Shown here in pieces: positions 56,991-64,000 of a DNA stretch of 64,000 bases. The translations under genes and the position numbers were made by a program. Positions within the stretch are counted from its first letter, which is position 1; each line of letters opens with the position of its first letter. This stretch comes from Isosphaeraceae bacterium EP7 (lineage in GTDB: Bacteria; Planctomycetota; Planctomycetia; Isosphaerales; Isosphaeraceae), in the NCBI GenBank assembly GCA_038400315.1, contig CP151667.1, positions 6,932,329 through 6,996,328 of the forward strand, read 5' to 3'. The notes under the pieces are model-generated. The model worked only from the letters and a program-made list of their open reading frames with translations, did no database searches and was not told the origin of the DNA.

Positions 56991-58034
56991 ATGATCTTCC
57001 GACTCCTCTTCCCGGCCGTCCTCATCGCCTCGTCGCAAGCGACGGCGCAGGACATCCCGCCGTCGGGCCGGCCCACCACGCCCGCCAGCGACCAGGCCGT
57101 GCGACGGGCGCTCGACTACCTGAAGGGGACACAGAAGCCGGACGGCGCCTGGGAGTCGGGCGGCTTCGGTCGGGCCACCTCGGTCACGTCGCTGTCGGTC
57201 CTCGCGTTCCTCGCCGCCGGCCACGTCCCGGGCGAGCCCGGGCCATATCGAGACTCGGTCGAGCGAGGGATCGGTTATGTGCTGGGCAGTCAGCGGCCCA
57301 ACGGGATGCTCGTCTCCAATGCAAGTCACGGGCCCATGTATTGCCACGGGATCAGCACGTTGATGCTCGCCGAGGTCGTGGGCATGACGCCCGACCCCGC
57401 GCTGGCGGCACGCTGCCGCGAGGCCCTGGCCCGAGCCGTCGCGCTGATTTTGCAGGCGCAGGCCCTGGCCAAGAACCCCGACAATGCGGGCGGCTGGCGG
57501 TATCAGCCCACCAGCCGCGACAGCGACCTGAGCGTCTCCGGCTGGCAGGTGCTGGCCCTCCGCGCGGCCCGCTCGGCCGGGTGCGCCGTGCCGTCCGCGC
57601 CCATCGACCGGGCCCTGGCCTACCTGAAGCGGTGCGCCCACCCCGACGGCGGCTTCGGCTACCAGCCGGGCATGCCCCCCAATAATCCGCGGACCGGTAC
57701 CGGCGTGCTTGCCCTGGAACTGTGCGGTGAGCATGGATCCGCCGAGGCCGTCGCGGGCGCCCGCTACCTGGCCGCCCGGCCGCCCCGCTGGTCCAACGAG
57801 TACTTCTTCTACGAGGCCTACTACTGCTCGCAGGCCACCTTCCAGATGGGCGACGAGTCGTTCCTGGGCTACTACCCCAAGCTGGTCCCCATCCTCCTGG
57901 AGCACCAGGAGACCGACGGGAGCTGGCTGTCGGCCGACGGCAATGACCGCTCGGGCGGCCGGGCCTACTGCACCGCCATGGGCGTCCTTGCCCTGGCGGT
58001 CGAATATCGCTACTTGCCCATCTATCAGCGCTGA
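56991..58034 (+). CDS. Secreted squalene-cyclase/prenyltransferase-repeat protein
   Basis: 347 residues. Signal peptide MIFRLLFPAVLIASSQATAQ. The rest is an alpha/alpha toroid of QW/prenyltransferase-type repeats: YLKGTQKPDGAWESGGFG, YVLGSQRPNGMLVS, YLKRCAHPDGGFGYQPG, LEHQETDGSWLSADG, each followed by ...T(G/S)xxxLAL. The DxDD catalytic motif of squalene-hopene cyclase is absent, so a cyclase activity is unlikely; binding or structural roles are more probable. It ends the MoxR/VWA gene series 50 nt after the DUF4175-like gene. No Shine-Dalgarno before ATG 56991; a TTG at 56970 is possible. Confidence 0.85.
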   Translation: MIFRLLFPAVLIASSQATAQDIPPSGRPTTPASDQAVRRALDYLKGTQKPDGAWESGGFGRATSVTSLSVLAFLAAGHVPGEPGPYRDSVERGIGYVLGSQRPNGMLVSNASHGPMYCHGISTLMLAEVVGMTPDPALAARCREALARAVALILQAQALAKNPDNAGGWRYQPTSRDSDLSVSGWQVLALRAARSAGCAVPSAPIDRALAYLKRCAHPDGGFGYQPGMPPNNPRTGTGVLALELCGEHGSAEAVAGARYLAARPPRWSNEYFFYEAYYCSQATFQMGDESFLGYYPKLVPILLEHQETDGSWLSADGNDRSGGRAYCTAMGVLALAVEYRYLPIYQR

Positions 58035-58038
58035 TTGT

Positions 58039-58482
58039 TCAGGCTTTCTCCGTCGCCCCGCCCGTCAGCGCGTCGGCCCCGGGCACCAGGGCGATGATCT
58101 TGTCGATCACCTCCTGGGGCAGGTAGGCCTTCATCAGCTCGATGGCCTTGGGCAGGAACGCCGCGATCTGGTCCACGCTCAGGCCCGCCTTGCCAAGCAG
58201 GGCCAGCAGCGCCACGGCCGAGCCGCCACCGCCGCCCGCCAGCTTGCTGGCCATGCCGATCAGGGAGCCGAGGAGCCCGGGGCTCGCGGCCTCGTCGACC
58301 GGCCCGGCCTCGTCCTCGAACGACTTGATGGCGCCGTCGGCGCCCGGCACCGAGGTCTCCACCGTGCCGAACAGTTCCGGGCTCAGGTGCTGCTTCAGGA
58401 ACCCGAGCAAGGCCCCGAGCCCCTGCTCCGCCACCTTGGGGTCGATGCCCACTTGCGTCGCCAGCGTCGTGATCAGATCCAT
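58039..58482 (-). CDS. DUF2780-like small helical protein
   Basis: 147 residues, no signal peptide. GIDPKVAEQGLGALLGFLKQHLSPELFGTVETSVPGADGAI is the DUF2780/DUF937-like core of helices ending with the PGADG block; a Gly stretch (AGGGGGS) links to a second helical half with a repeated-looking PGADALTGG end. The role is unknown. It converges on the prenyltransferase-repeat gene with a 4-nt gap. Confidence 0.75.
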   Translation of the reverse strand: MDLITTLATQVGIDPKVAEQGLGALLGFLKQHLSPELFGTVETSVPGADGAIKSFEDEAGPVDEAASPGLLGSLIGMASKLAGGGGGSAVALLALLGKAGLSVDQIAAFLPKAIELMKAYLPQEVIDKIIALVPGADALTGGATEKA

Positions 58483-58682
58483 GCTCGGCCGCCCCTGCTC
58501 AGTCCCCGGCTCGTCGCGCCCCGCGCGGGACGCCTCGTGAACCCGACGACTGTGCCAGGCGGCGTGCGCCGGGTCAACGGCCCGACGACCTGAGAACAAA
58601 AATTCATATGAAGCCCAGAACGATGATCCGCACGTCAACACGGGGCCCCGCGCCCGATCCGTCGTGGCGGGGGCCGGCCCCG

Positions 58683-58904
58683 TCATCGCGCCGCGACTTC
58701 CGACCGGGCGACCGGCGTCGACGCGGTGTCGTCCGCGGTCGGGGCGACGGCTCCCTCGGTCTTCACCAGGTTGATGCCGTGCTCGCAGTCGGCCTTCGCC
58801 TTGTAGCCCTCGCCGGAGGTGGCGATGATCTTGCCATTGCCGGCCCTCAGGCGCCAGCGGAATTCGCCCTTCTTGTCGCTGTAAATCTGGAAGGAGCTGG
58901 CCAA
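58683..58904 (-). CDS. YegP/DUF1508 family small protein
   Basis: 73 residues from TTG 58904: SSFQIYSDKKGEFRWRLRAGNGKIIATSGEGYKAKADCEHGINLVK matches the DUF1508 (YegP) repeat, here in one copy while E. coli YegP has two. GAGGTG 6-7 nt before the TTG decides this start; ATG 58937 lacks one. The last 20 residues are an Ala/Thr-rich tail. The function of YegP is not established. Confidence 0.88.
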   Translation of the reverse strand: MASSFQIYSDKKGEFRWRLRAGNGKIIATSGEGYKAKADCEHGINLVKTEGAVAPTADDTASTPVARSEVAAR

Positions 58905-59035
58905 GGCGCACCTCGCTTTCCCAAGGAGAGTCGTCACCGCCCGCGCGGGGCACTCACCGCATCTTCCCCGGTCAGCCGGGCCGAATCAACCGCCATGCCT
59001 CCCGCTTTCGCGTCGGCCCCGGGCACGCGGCGCGC

Positions 59036-60043
59036 TCAGCGGGGCTCGCGCACCAGGGTCGGGGCCTGGAAGCGAGACGGCTGGCCCGTCGTGTGGCCAT
59101 CATTGTCGTACGTGATCAAAAGGCGCACCTTGATGCGTCCGGCATCCTCTTGGACTTCCAGCACGGCCAGCCCTTCGGCCTTCAGGCCCGGCTCGAAGCG
59201 GGCCAGCTCCTCGGCCCCCTCGGCGCGGCCGTCGGCCACGAACCAGAGGGTATTTCCGTGGAAGGCGTTGGCCTCGTCCTCGGTGGCCGTCAGCACCAGG
59301 AATCCGCCCAGGGCGGGCACATCTTCCAGCGAAGTCAGCTGGCAGCGGACCCCCTCGCGGGCCCCGGGCTCGAACCGGAAGAGCGGCCTCAGGGCGGGCT
59401 CGGCCACGCCGGACGCCAGGTCGGCGGCCACCGCCCTGACCCGGTCGTCGGGCTCGCGGAGGCCGATCACCAGCTCGCGCCGGGCCCCTCGCTCGCGGAT
59501 CGCCAGGCCTTCCACCTTGCGCTTCGCCAGCGCGGCCGGGGCCAGCCCTTCGGCCTCCAGGGCGCCGGCGATCGACCCGGCCACGGCCAGGGTCTCCACC
59601 GATGCGTCGTCGATCGCCGGCCGGCCGGCGAGGTCGGCGACCCTGAACCGGATCAGCACCGAGTGGGCCAGCCGCTCGGCCTCGGTCTTGCCGCCGTGCG
59701 AGCCGATGGCGTAGATGCGGCCCTCGGAGTCGCGGGCCATGCCCTCCCACTTGGGGCTCGGGCCCGCTGCGGCCAGGAACCGCGGCGAGGCCAGGGGTTC
59801 GCCTTGCGCCCCGTCGGCAATCGTCATCAGTCGCAGCGACGCCTCTTTATCGTGGGCCACAAGGGCGTGCAGGCCGTCGCCCAGTGGCTCGACCGCCGAG
59901 GCCTCGATGGCCGCGTCGGTCGAGCCGTCGCGCACGAACGGGGCGGGCGGCGGGCCCATCTCCAGGCGGTACGTCCAGGCGTCGTCGGCCGAGGCGCCCG
60001 AGCCGAATCCCAGCAGGGCCGCCGCCATCCAGAAGGCTCGCAT
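59036..60043 (-). CDS. Secreted DUF3616-like beta-propeller protein
   Basis: 335 residues. Signal peptide RAFWMAAALLGFGSGASAD. GLHALVAHDKEASLRLMTI, KWEGMARDSEGRIYAIGSHGG, KRKVEGLAIRERGARRELVIGLREP and LKAEGLAVLEV are propeller strands with EG(M/L)A blocks typical of DUF3616 and phytase-esterase-like relatives. GGGGAG 7 nt before ATG 60043 decides the start over ATG 60067. Followed upstream by a lipoprotein and a DUF1559 pseudopilin on the same strand; whether they share a transcript is unclear. Confidence 0.75.
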   Translation of the reverse strand: MRAFWMAAALLGFGSGASADDAWTYRLEMGPPPAPFVRDGSTDAAIEASAVEPLGDGLHALVAHDKEASLRLMTIADGAQGEPLASPRFLAAAGPSPKWEGMARDSEGRIYAIGSHGGKTEAERLAHSVLIRFRVADLAGRPAIDDASVETLAVAGSIAGALEAEGLAPAALAKRKVEGLAIRERGARRELVIGLREPDDRVRAVAADLASGVAEPALRPLFRFEPGAREGVRCQLTSLEDVPALGGFLVLTATEDEANAFHGNTLWFVADGRAEGAEELARFEPGLKAEGLAVLEVQEDAGRIKVRLLITYDNDGHTTGQPSRFQAPTLVREPR

Positions 60044-60067
60044 CGGTCGACTCCCCATCAAATCCAA

Positions 60068-60457
60068 TTACTTGAGCGCGATTAGATACTCGGATTCGGA
60101 CTCGCTCACTTCGATCGACACCCCGGACGAGCCGGGGCTCCGGTACTTCGAGGGAAGCCGGCCCCGGCCGGGCGCCGTGACGGCCACGCGGTGCAGGCCC
60201 GAGACCGCGCCGTCGCCGGCCCGGAAGGTGGTCAGCACGAAGGTGCCGTCGGGCCCGATCTCGCCGTGGGCCTCGCGGCCCGAGTCCTCGGGCTCGAACC
60301 GGATGGCCCCGCCGGCCAGGGGCTTCCCTTTGTAGGTCACCTTGCCCCGCACCGGCAGGGTGGCCGCCACGTGGGCCCCCTCGCCCGCCCCGCCGCCGCA
60401 GCCCGACGCCAGCAATGCGAACAATGCCGACGCCGTCAACCAAGGCCGAATCGTCAT
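60068..60457 (-). CDS. Small lipoprotein with carboxypeptidase-regulatory-like domain
   Basis: 129 residues. The N-terminus RPWLTASALFALLASGCGGG is a lipoprotein signal with lipobox LASG-C. The mature part, VRGKVTYKGKPLAGGAIRFEPEDSGREAHGEIGPDGTFVLTTFRAGDG, is the beta-sandwich found in many planctomycete lipoproteins that accompany DUF1559 genes. GGGAG 9 nt before ATG 60457 decides the start. The DUF1559 gene is 69 nt upstream and the two are often paired in planctomycetes. Confidence 0.87.
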   Translation of the reverse strand: MTIRPWLTASALFALLASGCGGGAGEGAHVAATLPVRGKVTYKGKPLAGGAIRFEPEDSGREAHGEIGPDGTFVLTTFRAGDGAVSGLHRVAVTAPGRGRLPSKYRSPGSSGVSIEVSESESEYLIALK

Positions 60458-60526
60458 CTCAAGGGGCTCCCGTCGCGTACCACTCACCGATCGCAATATC
60501 CACGAAATTAACATGCTTCGACTGCT

Positions 60527-61651
60527 TTAGAAGGAGTCGGCCGAGATGACCTCGCCGCCGGCAATGGTGCCCATGGCCCGCCAGGCCGTGGCATTGATCG
60601 TGTCCTTGACGAACCGGACCGAGCCGTCGCCGAACAGCGAGTTGACGCCGCCGGGGTGCATGCTGCTGGCCGCCAGCGACATGTAGGTCGGGCCGCCGTC
60701 GTTCTCGTCGACCGAGTCCCAATCCATCGGCACGAGCTTGCCGGCGTTGGAGAACCCGGTGGCGCGGCTGCGGGCCTTGACCGGGCCGTTGGGGGTCACC
60801 GCGGTGGTAAATCCCGAGTAATAGACGCCGCCGTTGCACCAGCGCGTGTGGCCCAGCGGGCCCCCCGCCTTGATCTTGCCGGTTGCCGCGCCGCACGAGC
60901 CGATCAGCTCCGCCAGGGCCGCGTTGGAGGCCGCGCCCGGGGCGGGCACGTTGGTCGGGCTCCAGGTCCCCACGCTCGCGTCCGACGGCACGCTCGGCGC
61001 CTTCATGCATCCGCGCATCTGCGCGTGGCCGATCGTCCCCTCGGACGCCATCAGGCTGTTGCTCAGGCCGTCGGAGACCATCGCGATCGAACGGGCGTAG
61101 TTGGGGCCGAACATCGACTTATTCATCGGCCCGACCGAGTTGGTCGCGCCCCAGTTCACCGACCAGACGTACCAGTCGCCGTCGCTGGTGCCGTAGCTGG
61201 TGGTGGCGTAGCCGGTGTTACCCAGCGTGGCGTCGTCGATGTGCGAGCCGGGGTCGGCCGGGCACGTCAGGGCCGCCAGCGGCATGTTCGACACCGTCGT
61301 GTTGGGCGGCTCGCTGTAGGTCAGGTTGAAGTTGATCGAGTTGAAGAAGGCCGTCTGCTCCAGGAACGGGGCCACCCGGGCGAAGGCGCTCCAGGATGAC
61401 TCGAACGCCCACGAGCCGGGGCCGCCGGTCGCCGTGGGGATCAGGATGGTGGTGGGCGGGAACGCCTGGTTGGCGCTCTCGTAGTTGTGGAACGCCAGGC
61501 CGATCTGCTTCATGTTGTTGGTGCACTGGATGCGCCTGGCCGCCTCGCGGGCGCTCTGCACCGCGGGGAGCAGCAGGGCGATGAGCACGGCGATGATGCT
61601 GATGACGACGAGTAATTCGATCAGGGTGAAGCCACGTCGGGCGGATTTCAC
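60527..61651 (-). CDS. DUF1559 pseudopilin-like protein (H-x9-DG)
   Basis: 374 residues. [39 protein letters not shown] is a type IV prepilin N-terminus (cleavage G/FTLIE) with the planctomycete SAREAARR extension. Near the C-terminus [17 protein letters not shown] is the H-x9-DG motif that defines DUF1559. GGAG 9 nt before GTG 61651 decides this start; TTG 61660 sits directly on it. Planctomycete genomes hold many such paralogues; their function, probably a pseudopilus or surface fibre, is unproven. Confidence 0.95.
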   Translation of the reverse strand: MKSARRGFTLIELLVVISIIAVLIALLLPAVQSAREAARRIQCTNNMKQIGLAFHNYESANQAFPPTTILIPTATGGPGSWAFESSWSAFARVAPFLEQTAFFNSINFNLTYSEPPNTTVSNMPLAALTCPADPGSHIDDATLGNTGYATTSYGTSDGDWYVWSVNWGATNSVGPMNKSMFGPNYARSIAMVSDGLSNSLMASEGTIGHAQMRGCMKAPSVPSDASVGTWSPTNVPAPGAASNAALAELIGSCGAATGKIKAGGPLGHTRWCNGGVYYSGFTTAVTPNGPVKARSRATGFSNAGKLVPMDWDSVDENDGGPTYMSLAASSMHPGGVNSLFGDGSVRFVKDTINATAWRAMGTIAGGEVISADSF

Positions 61652-61757
61652 GGCGGTCAACTCCGTCGGAGTATGGATGGATCGCGTCCTCGATGCAGAG
61701 CACGAAACCAGGATGATCCGCCCATATGAGAATTCCGGCGCAAACTCCGTGAAGATC

Positions 61758-62450
61758 TCAAGAACCCTTCACAATTCCGCCCCCGAACGCAGCCAGGGCC
61801 ACCCGAGGCAGCCCGATGTCCACCACCCGGACCTCGCCCGTGTAATCCGCTGCCCCGGCTGCGTCGAATCCCAGCTTGGGCGCCACGAACGTCGCGGTGG
61901 CCCGCGCCCGGACCGCCAACCCCAGCGGCTTCCCCGTGTCGGCATCCAGGCCCGAGGGGATGTCGAGCGCCACCACCGGCCGGTCCGACGCGTTCAACGA
62001 CTCGACGACCGCGTGCAGCACGCCTTCGAGCGGCCGGGATAACCCCGTCCCCAGCAGCCCGTCCACCACCCAGTCGGACCAGTTCCAGAGCCCGGCAAGT
62101 TCGGCCGCCGTCGGCTCGGGCCAATGGACCTGATCGATTCCCGACTTCTCCAGGATCAGCCGCTGGACGCCCGCATCGCCCGAGACGGCACCCGCCGCCG
62201 CCAGCCAGACGACCTTCACGGTGAACCCCCAGCCGTCCAGGTGCCGGGCGACCACCCCGCCGTCGCCGCCGTTGTTGCCCGCCCCGCAGACGACCGCCAC
62301 CTTGACCGGCCCCCCGGCAAGCTCCCTGATCAGGGCCGCCGCCCCTTGGCCCGCGTTCTCCATCAGCAAGAGCGTGGGCAGGCCCAGCTCAACGGCCGCC
62401 TTCGCGTCGATCGACCGAACTTCTTCCCTGGATAGCGCACGGATGCCCAT
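61758..62450 (-). CDS. nnrE: NAD(P)H-hydrate epimerase
   Basis: 230 residues, YjeF N-terminal domain only. [60 protein letters not shown] and [15 protein letters not shown] are the family blocks. It epimerises damaged NAD(P)HX so that the dehydratase can repair it. The fused or partner dehydratase (NnrD) is not in this window. GGAGGAAG 8 nt before ATG 62450 decides the start over ATG 62468. Confidence 0.93.
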   Translation of the reverse strand: MGIRALSREEVRSIDAKAAVELGLPTLLLMENAGQGAAALIRELAGGPVKVAVVCGAGNNGGDGGVVARHLDGWGFTVKVVWLAAAGAVSGDAGVQRLILEKSGIDQVHWPEPTAAELAGLWNWSDWVVDGLLGTGLSRPLEGVLHAVVESLNASDRPVVALDIPSGLDADTGKPLGLAVRARATATFVAPKLGFDAAGAADYTGEVRVVDIGLPRVALAAFGGGIVKGS

Positions 62451-62567
62451 GAATCTTCCTCCAACCATTAGCCCGTGAACGACTTAGCCGACCTCGGCCG
62501 CCATTGACACCCGCCCCGCCCGCGTCCCACAATACCTCGCCAACCAAGCCAGCCACGGAGCGCCCCC

Positions 62568-62807
62568 ATGCCGATCTACGAATATCGCTGCGAGCCCTGC
62601 GCCAAGACATTCGAGACTCTCATCCGCAACAACGGCGACACACCCCGCTGCCCCGACTGCGGCACCATCGAGGTCGCCAAGCAATTCAGCGTCCCGGCCT
62701 CCGTCCATTCCAACGGCGCATCCTCCCTGCCGGTCTACAACGCCCCTGCCCCGGGCTTCGGCTGCGGCGGAGGAGGCTGCGGAGCCGGTGGCTGCTCGAT
62801 CGACTGA
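62568..62807 (+). CDS. FmdB-type zinc-ribbon protein
   Basis: 79 residues. PIYEYRCEPCAKTFETLIRNNGDTPRCPDCGTIEVAKQFSV is an FmdB/CxxC_CxxC-SSSS zinc ribbon with two CxxC pairs. The C-terminus is a Gly/Cys-rich tail (GFGCGGGGCGAGGCSID) that could bind a further metal. GGAG is just upstream of the ATG. Divergent from nnrE, 118 bp away. Regulatory or metal-handling roles are proposed for the family but not shown. Confidence 0.9.
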   Translation: MPIYEYRCEPCAKTFETLIRNNGDTPRCPDCGTIEVAKQFSVPASVHSNGASSLPVYNAPAPGFGCGGGGCGAGGCSID

Positions 62808-64000
62808 ACCCGGCCGTTTGAAGTCCAACGAGCCTCGCTCCGGGACCGGGGCGAGGCTCCGGCCGATCTGACTTCCTTCCAGCCGCCTGCCTGCGGGACG
62901 CCGACCGGGGCCTCGGCGAACCTTGCAGTCGATGCGCGAAGGCCAGACGTCCGCTCCACTTCGGGCGCCACGGCCTGCGATCGGATCTCCGGGTTGCCAG
63001 CACGAGAGGCCCGACTCGCCGTGAAGGCGCGGGGACCACTCACGGGCCCTGCGCGATCGTCAGGGTGGCCCCGGAATGGGCGACGCCCCGTGGATTCAGA
63101 CGTTCGGCGCACTTCACAGCTGCCTCCCGGGGCGAAGTGTCGGCGGCCCGAAACCTGAGAAAATGGCAGGATTTCTCGCCGGTTTTGCTCGCGGATTGCA
63201 ACTGACCGGGACGGGCCACGTTGCGACCCCGCACGCCCCGGCCTGGCTCTTTGGCAATTCGGCCGGATCGAGTGCTGCGAGTGCCGGCCGGCCCGTCGAC
63301 GATCGAGGTGCAGGAGTTCGGTCATTGAGACCGGAACGGCGGAGCACGGAACCTGCTCACCCTTAATAAGACGCAACCCAACAAGGCAATCTGCTTCCAA
63401 AAATCGAGCGAAGCGAAAAGAATTTTTCTTACGCGACCCCAGAAGCTAGATGTCAGCAGAGGAAGGCCAAGCCCATCATAGCATCCCCTTAACGGGATGT
63501 CCAGGGCTCGAATCGGAATTCTCCGGGGCCTGGAGCCCTGGGCATTCTCGCGCGGCCTGAGACGCGTACAGGCCGCCCCACAATCCGGGGTGTCGAGCCG
63601 AGTTGCCTCGCCTCGATACCCCGAGGACGCCGTTCGGGGCCGGGGCGGCGGGCAGGCACACGGGTGTCCGGCCGACGCAAGCAGATCGGCCCGGATGCGG
63701 GCTGGGGGGGAGAAGGATTCGACGCAAGTCGGCGCCGGCGTGCGCGTTGCCGTCGACCCAAGTCGACTGCGGGCGCGGGCTTGGCGCGTTGACAAGGGTC
63801 CCCCGAGGGCGCATATCTCCCTGGCGATCTGAAGGCTCCATCTTGCCGCGCACCCCTGAATTCTCAACTTCCGGCTCAGGCCGGAGGGCCCCGACCGCCG
63901 ATTCGTTGTGTCGACGGACGGCCGAGTGTTTGTGGCGGGACCGGGTTCCTCTGGGCAGAACAAGCCCCGGGAGGTCGGCCGCCGGAAGGTGGGCGGTGCG
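62808..64000. other. Region without a supportable gene, 1.19 kb
   Basis: A 12-bp hairpin (62830-62841 with 62848-62859, one G-T pair) probably ends the FmdB gene. Further right, frames are open on both strands but show no family similarity, odd composition (Arg/Pro/Ser-rich) and no Shine-Dalgarno sites. 63361-63480 is clearly AT-richer than the rest and contains A- and T-runs, and CATCCC/GGGATG (63482-63499) forms a short hairpin. It may be a regulatory region or the remains of decayed genes. Confidence 0.5.
62830..62859 (+). terminator. Hairpin after the FmdB-type gene
   Basis: GAGCCTCGCTCC pairs with GGGGCGAGGCTC (one G-T pair) around GGGACC, 23 nt past the stop. No T-run. Confidence 0.5.

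Noticed and set aside
63322..63963. 213-residue open frame near the right edge on minus
   Set aside because: Arg/Pro/Ser-rich without domain, signal peptide or Shine-Dalgarno; not supportable as a gene.

Overview
The window looks like chromosomal DNA of a high-GC planctomycete, most likely from the Isosphaeraceae/Gemmatales side of the phylum; that placement is inference from gene content. The markers are a secreted DUF1501 protein beside a DUF1549/DUF1553 cytochrome-c-type protein, a DUF1559 pseudopilin with the H-x9-DG motif, two surface proteins with an LEPR-XLL-type N-terminal motif, three PEP-CTERM proteins, and a MoxR/DUF58/VWA/ExbBD locus. About 48 protein genes are supported on both strands. 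No rRNA, tRNA, CRISPR array, insertion sequence or prophage was found.

Layout. 1-3418 (minus): a partial SGNH-hydrolase-like membrane protein, then a solitary N6-adenine DNA methyltransferase. 3585-10664 (plus): xseA, xseB, ispA, dxs, nadK and a GT39-like membrane glycosyltransferase, a housekeeping row for exonuclease VII, isoprenoid precursors and NADP. 10729-13917: a giant AsmA-like protein, convergent with tilS. 15451-20672: a zinc-ribbon methyltransferase, an FG-GAP repeat surface protein, an MFS transporter and an SMP-30-like protein. 21108-22992: a Tat-exported ferritin-like protein followed by a DUF4394/PEP-CTERM protein. 23115-29593 (minus): the DUF1501 and DUF1553 pair and a large LEPR-XLL surface protein. 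29846-33984: a DUF4303 protein, thiD, a PEP-CTERM protein and a Lys/Glu/Pro/Ala-repeat secreted protein. 33985-34887: a noncoding stretch with a strong terminator and a 24-bp tandem repeat array.

34888-39615: an archaeal-type (DacZ-like) diadenylate cyclase homologue with altered active-site motifs, a GT2 glycosyltransferase, an alpha/beta hydrolase, a structured spacer and eno. 39685-42899 (minus): a long TPR protein and a response regulator fused to an anti-sigma-type ATPase. 43119-58034: a nearly unbroken plus-strand series of ExbB, ExbD, a long ExbD, MoxR ATPase, DUF58, a BatA-like VWA protein, a PEP-CTERM protein, a second VWA protein, a DUF4175-like coiled-coil protein and a squalene-cyclase-repeat protein. 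It reads as one envelope-associated system and is the best candidate here for an under-described machine. 58039-62450 (minus): small proteins (DUF2780-like, YegP-like), a secreted DUF3616-like protein, a lipoprotein, a DUF1559 pseudopilin and nnrE; then an FmdB-type zinc ribbon on plus. The last 1.2 kb has no gene I can support.

Several convergent gene pairs are separated by long GC-rich inverted repeats that probably terminate transcription from both sides. Starts were moved from the longest open frame wherever a Shine-Dalgarno-like sequence or family alignment favoured a later codon, and these choices are noted.
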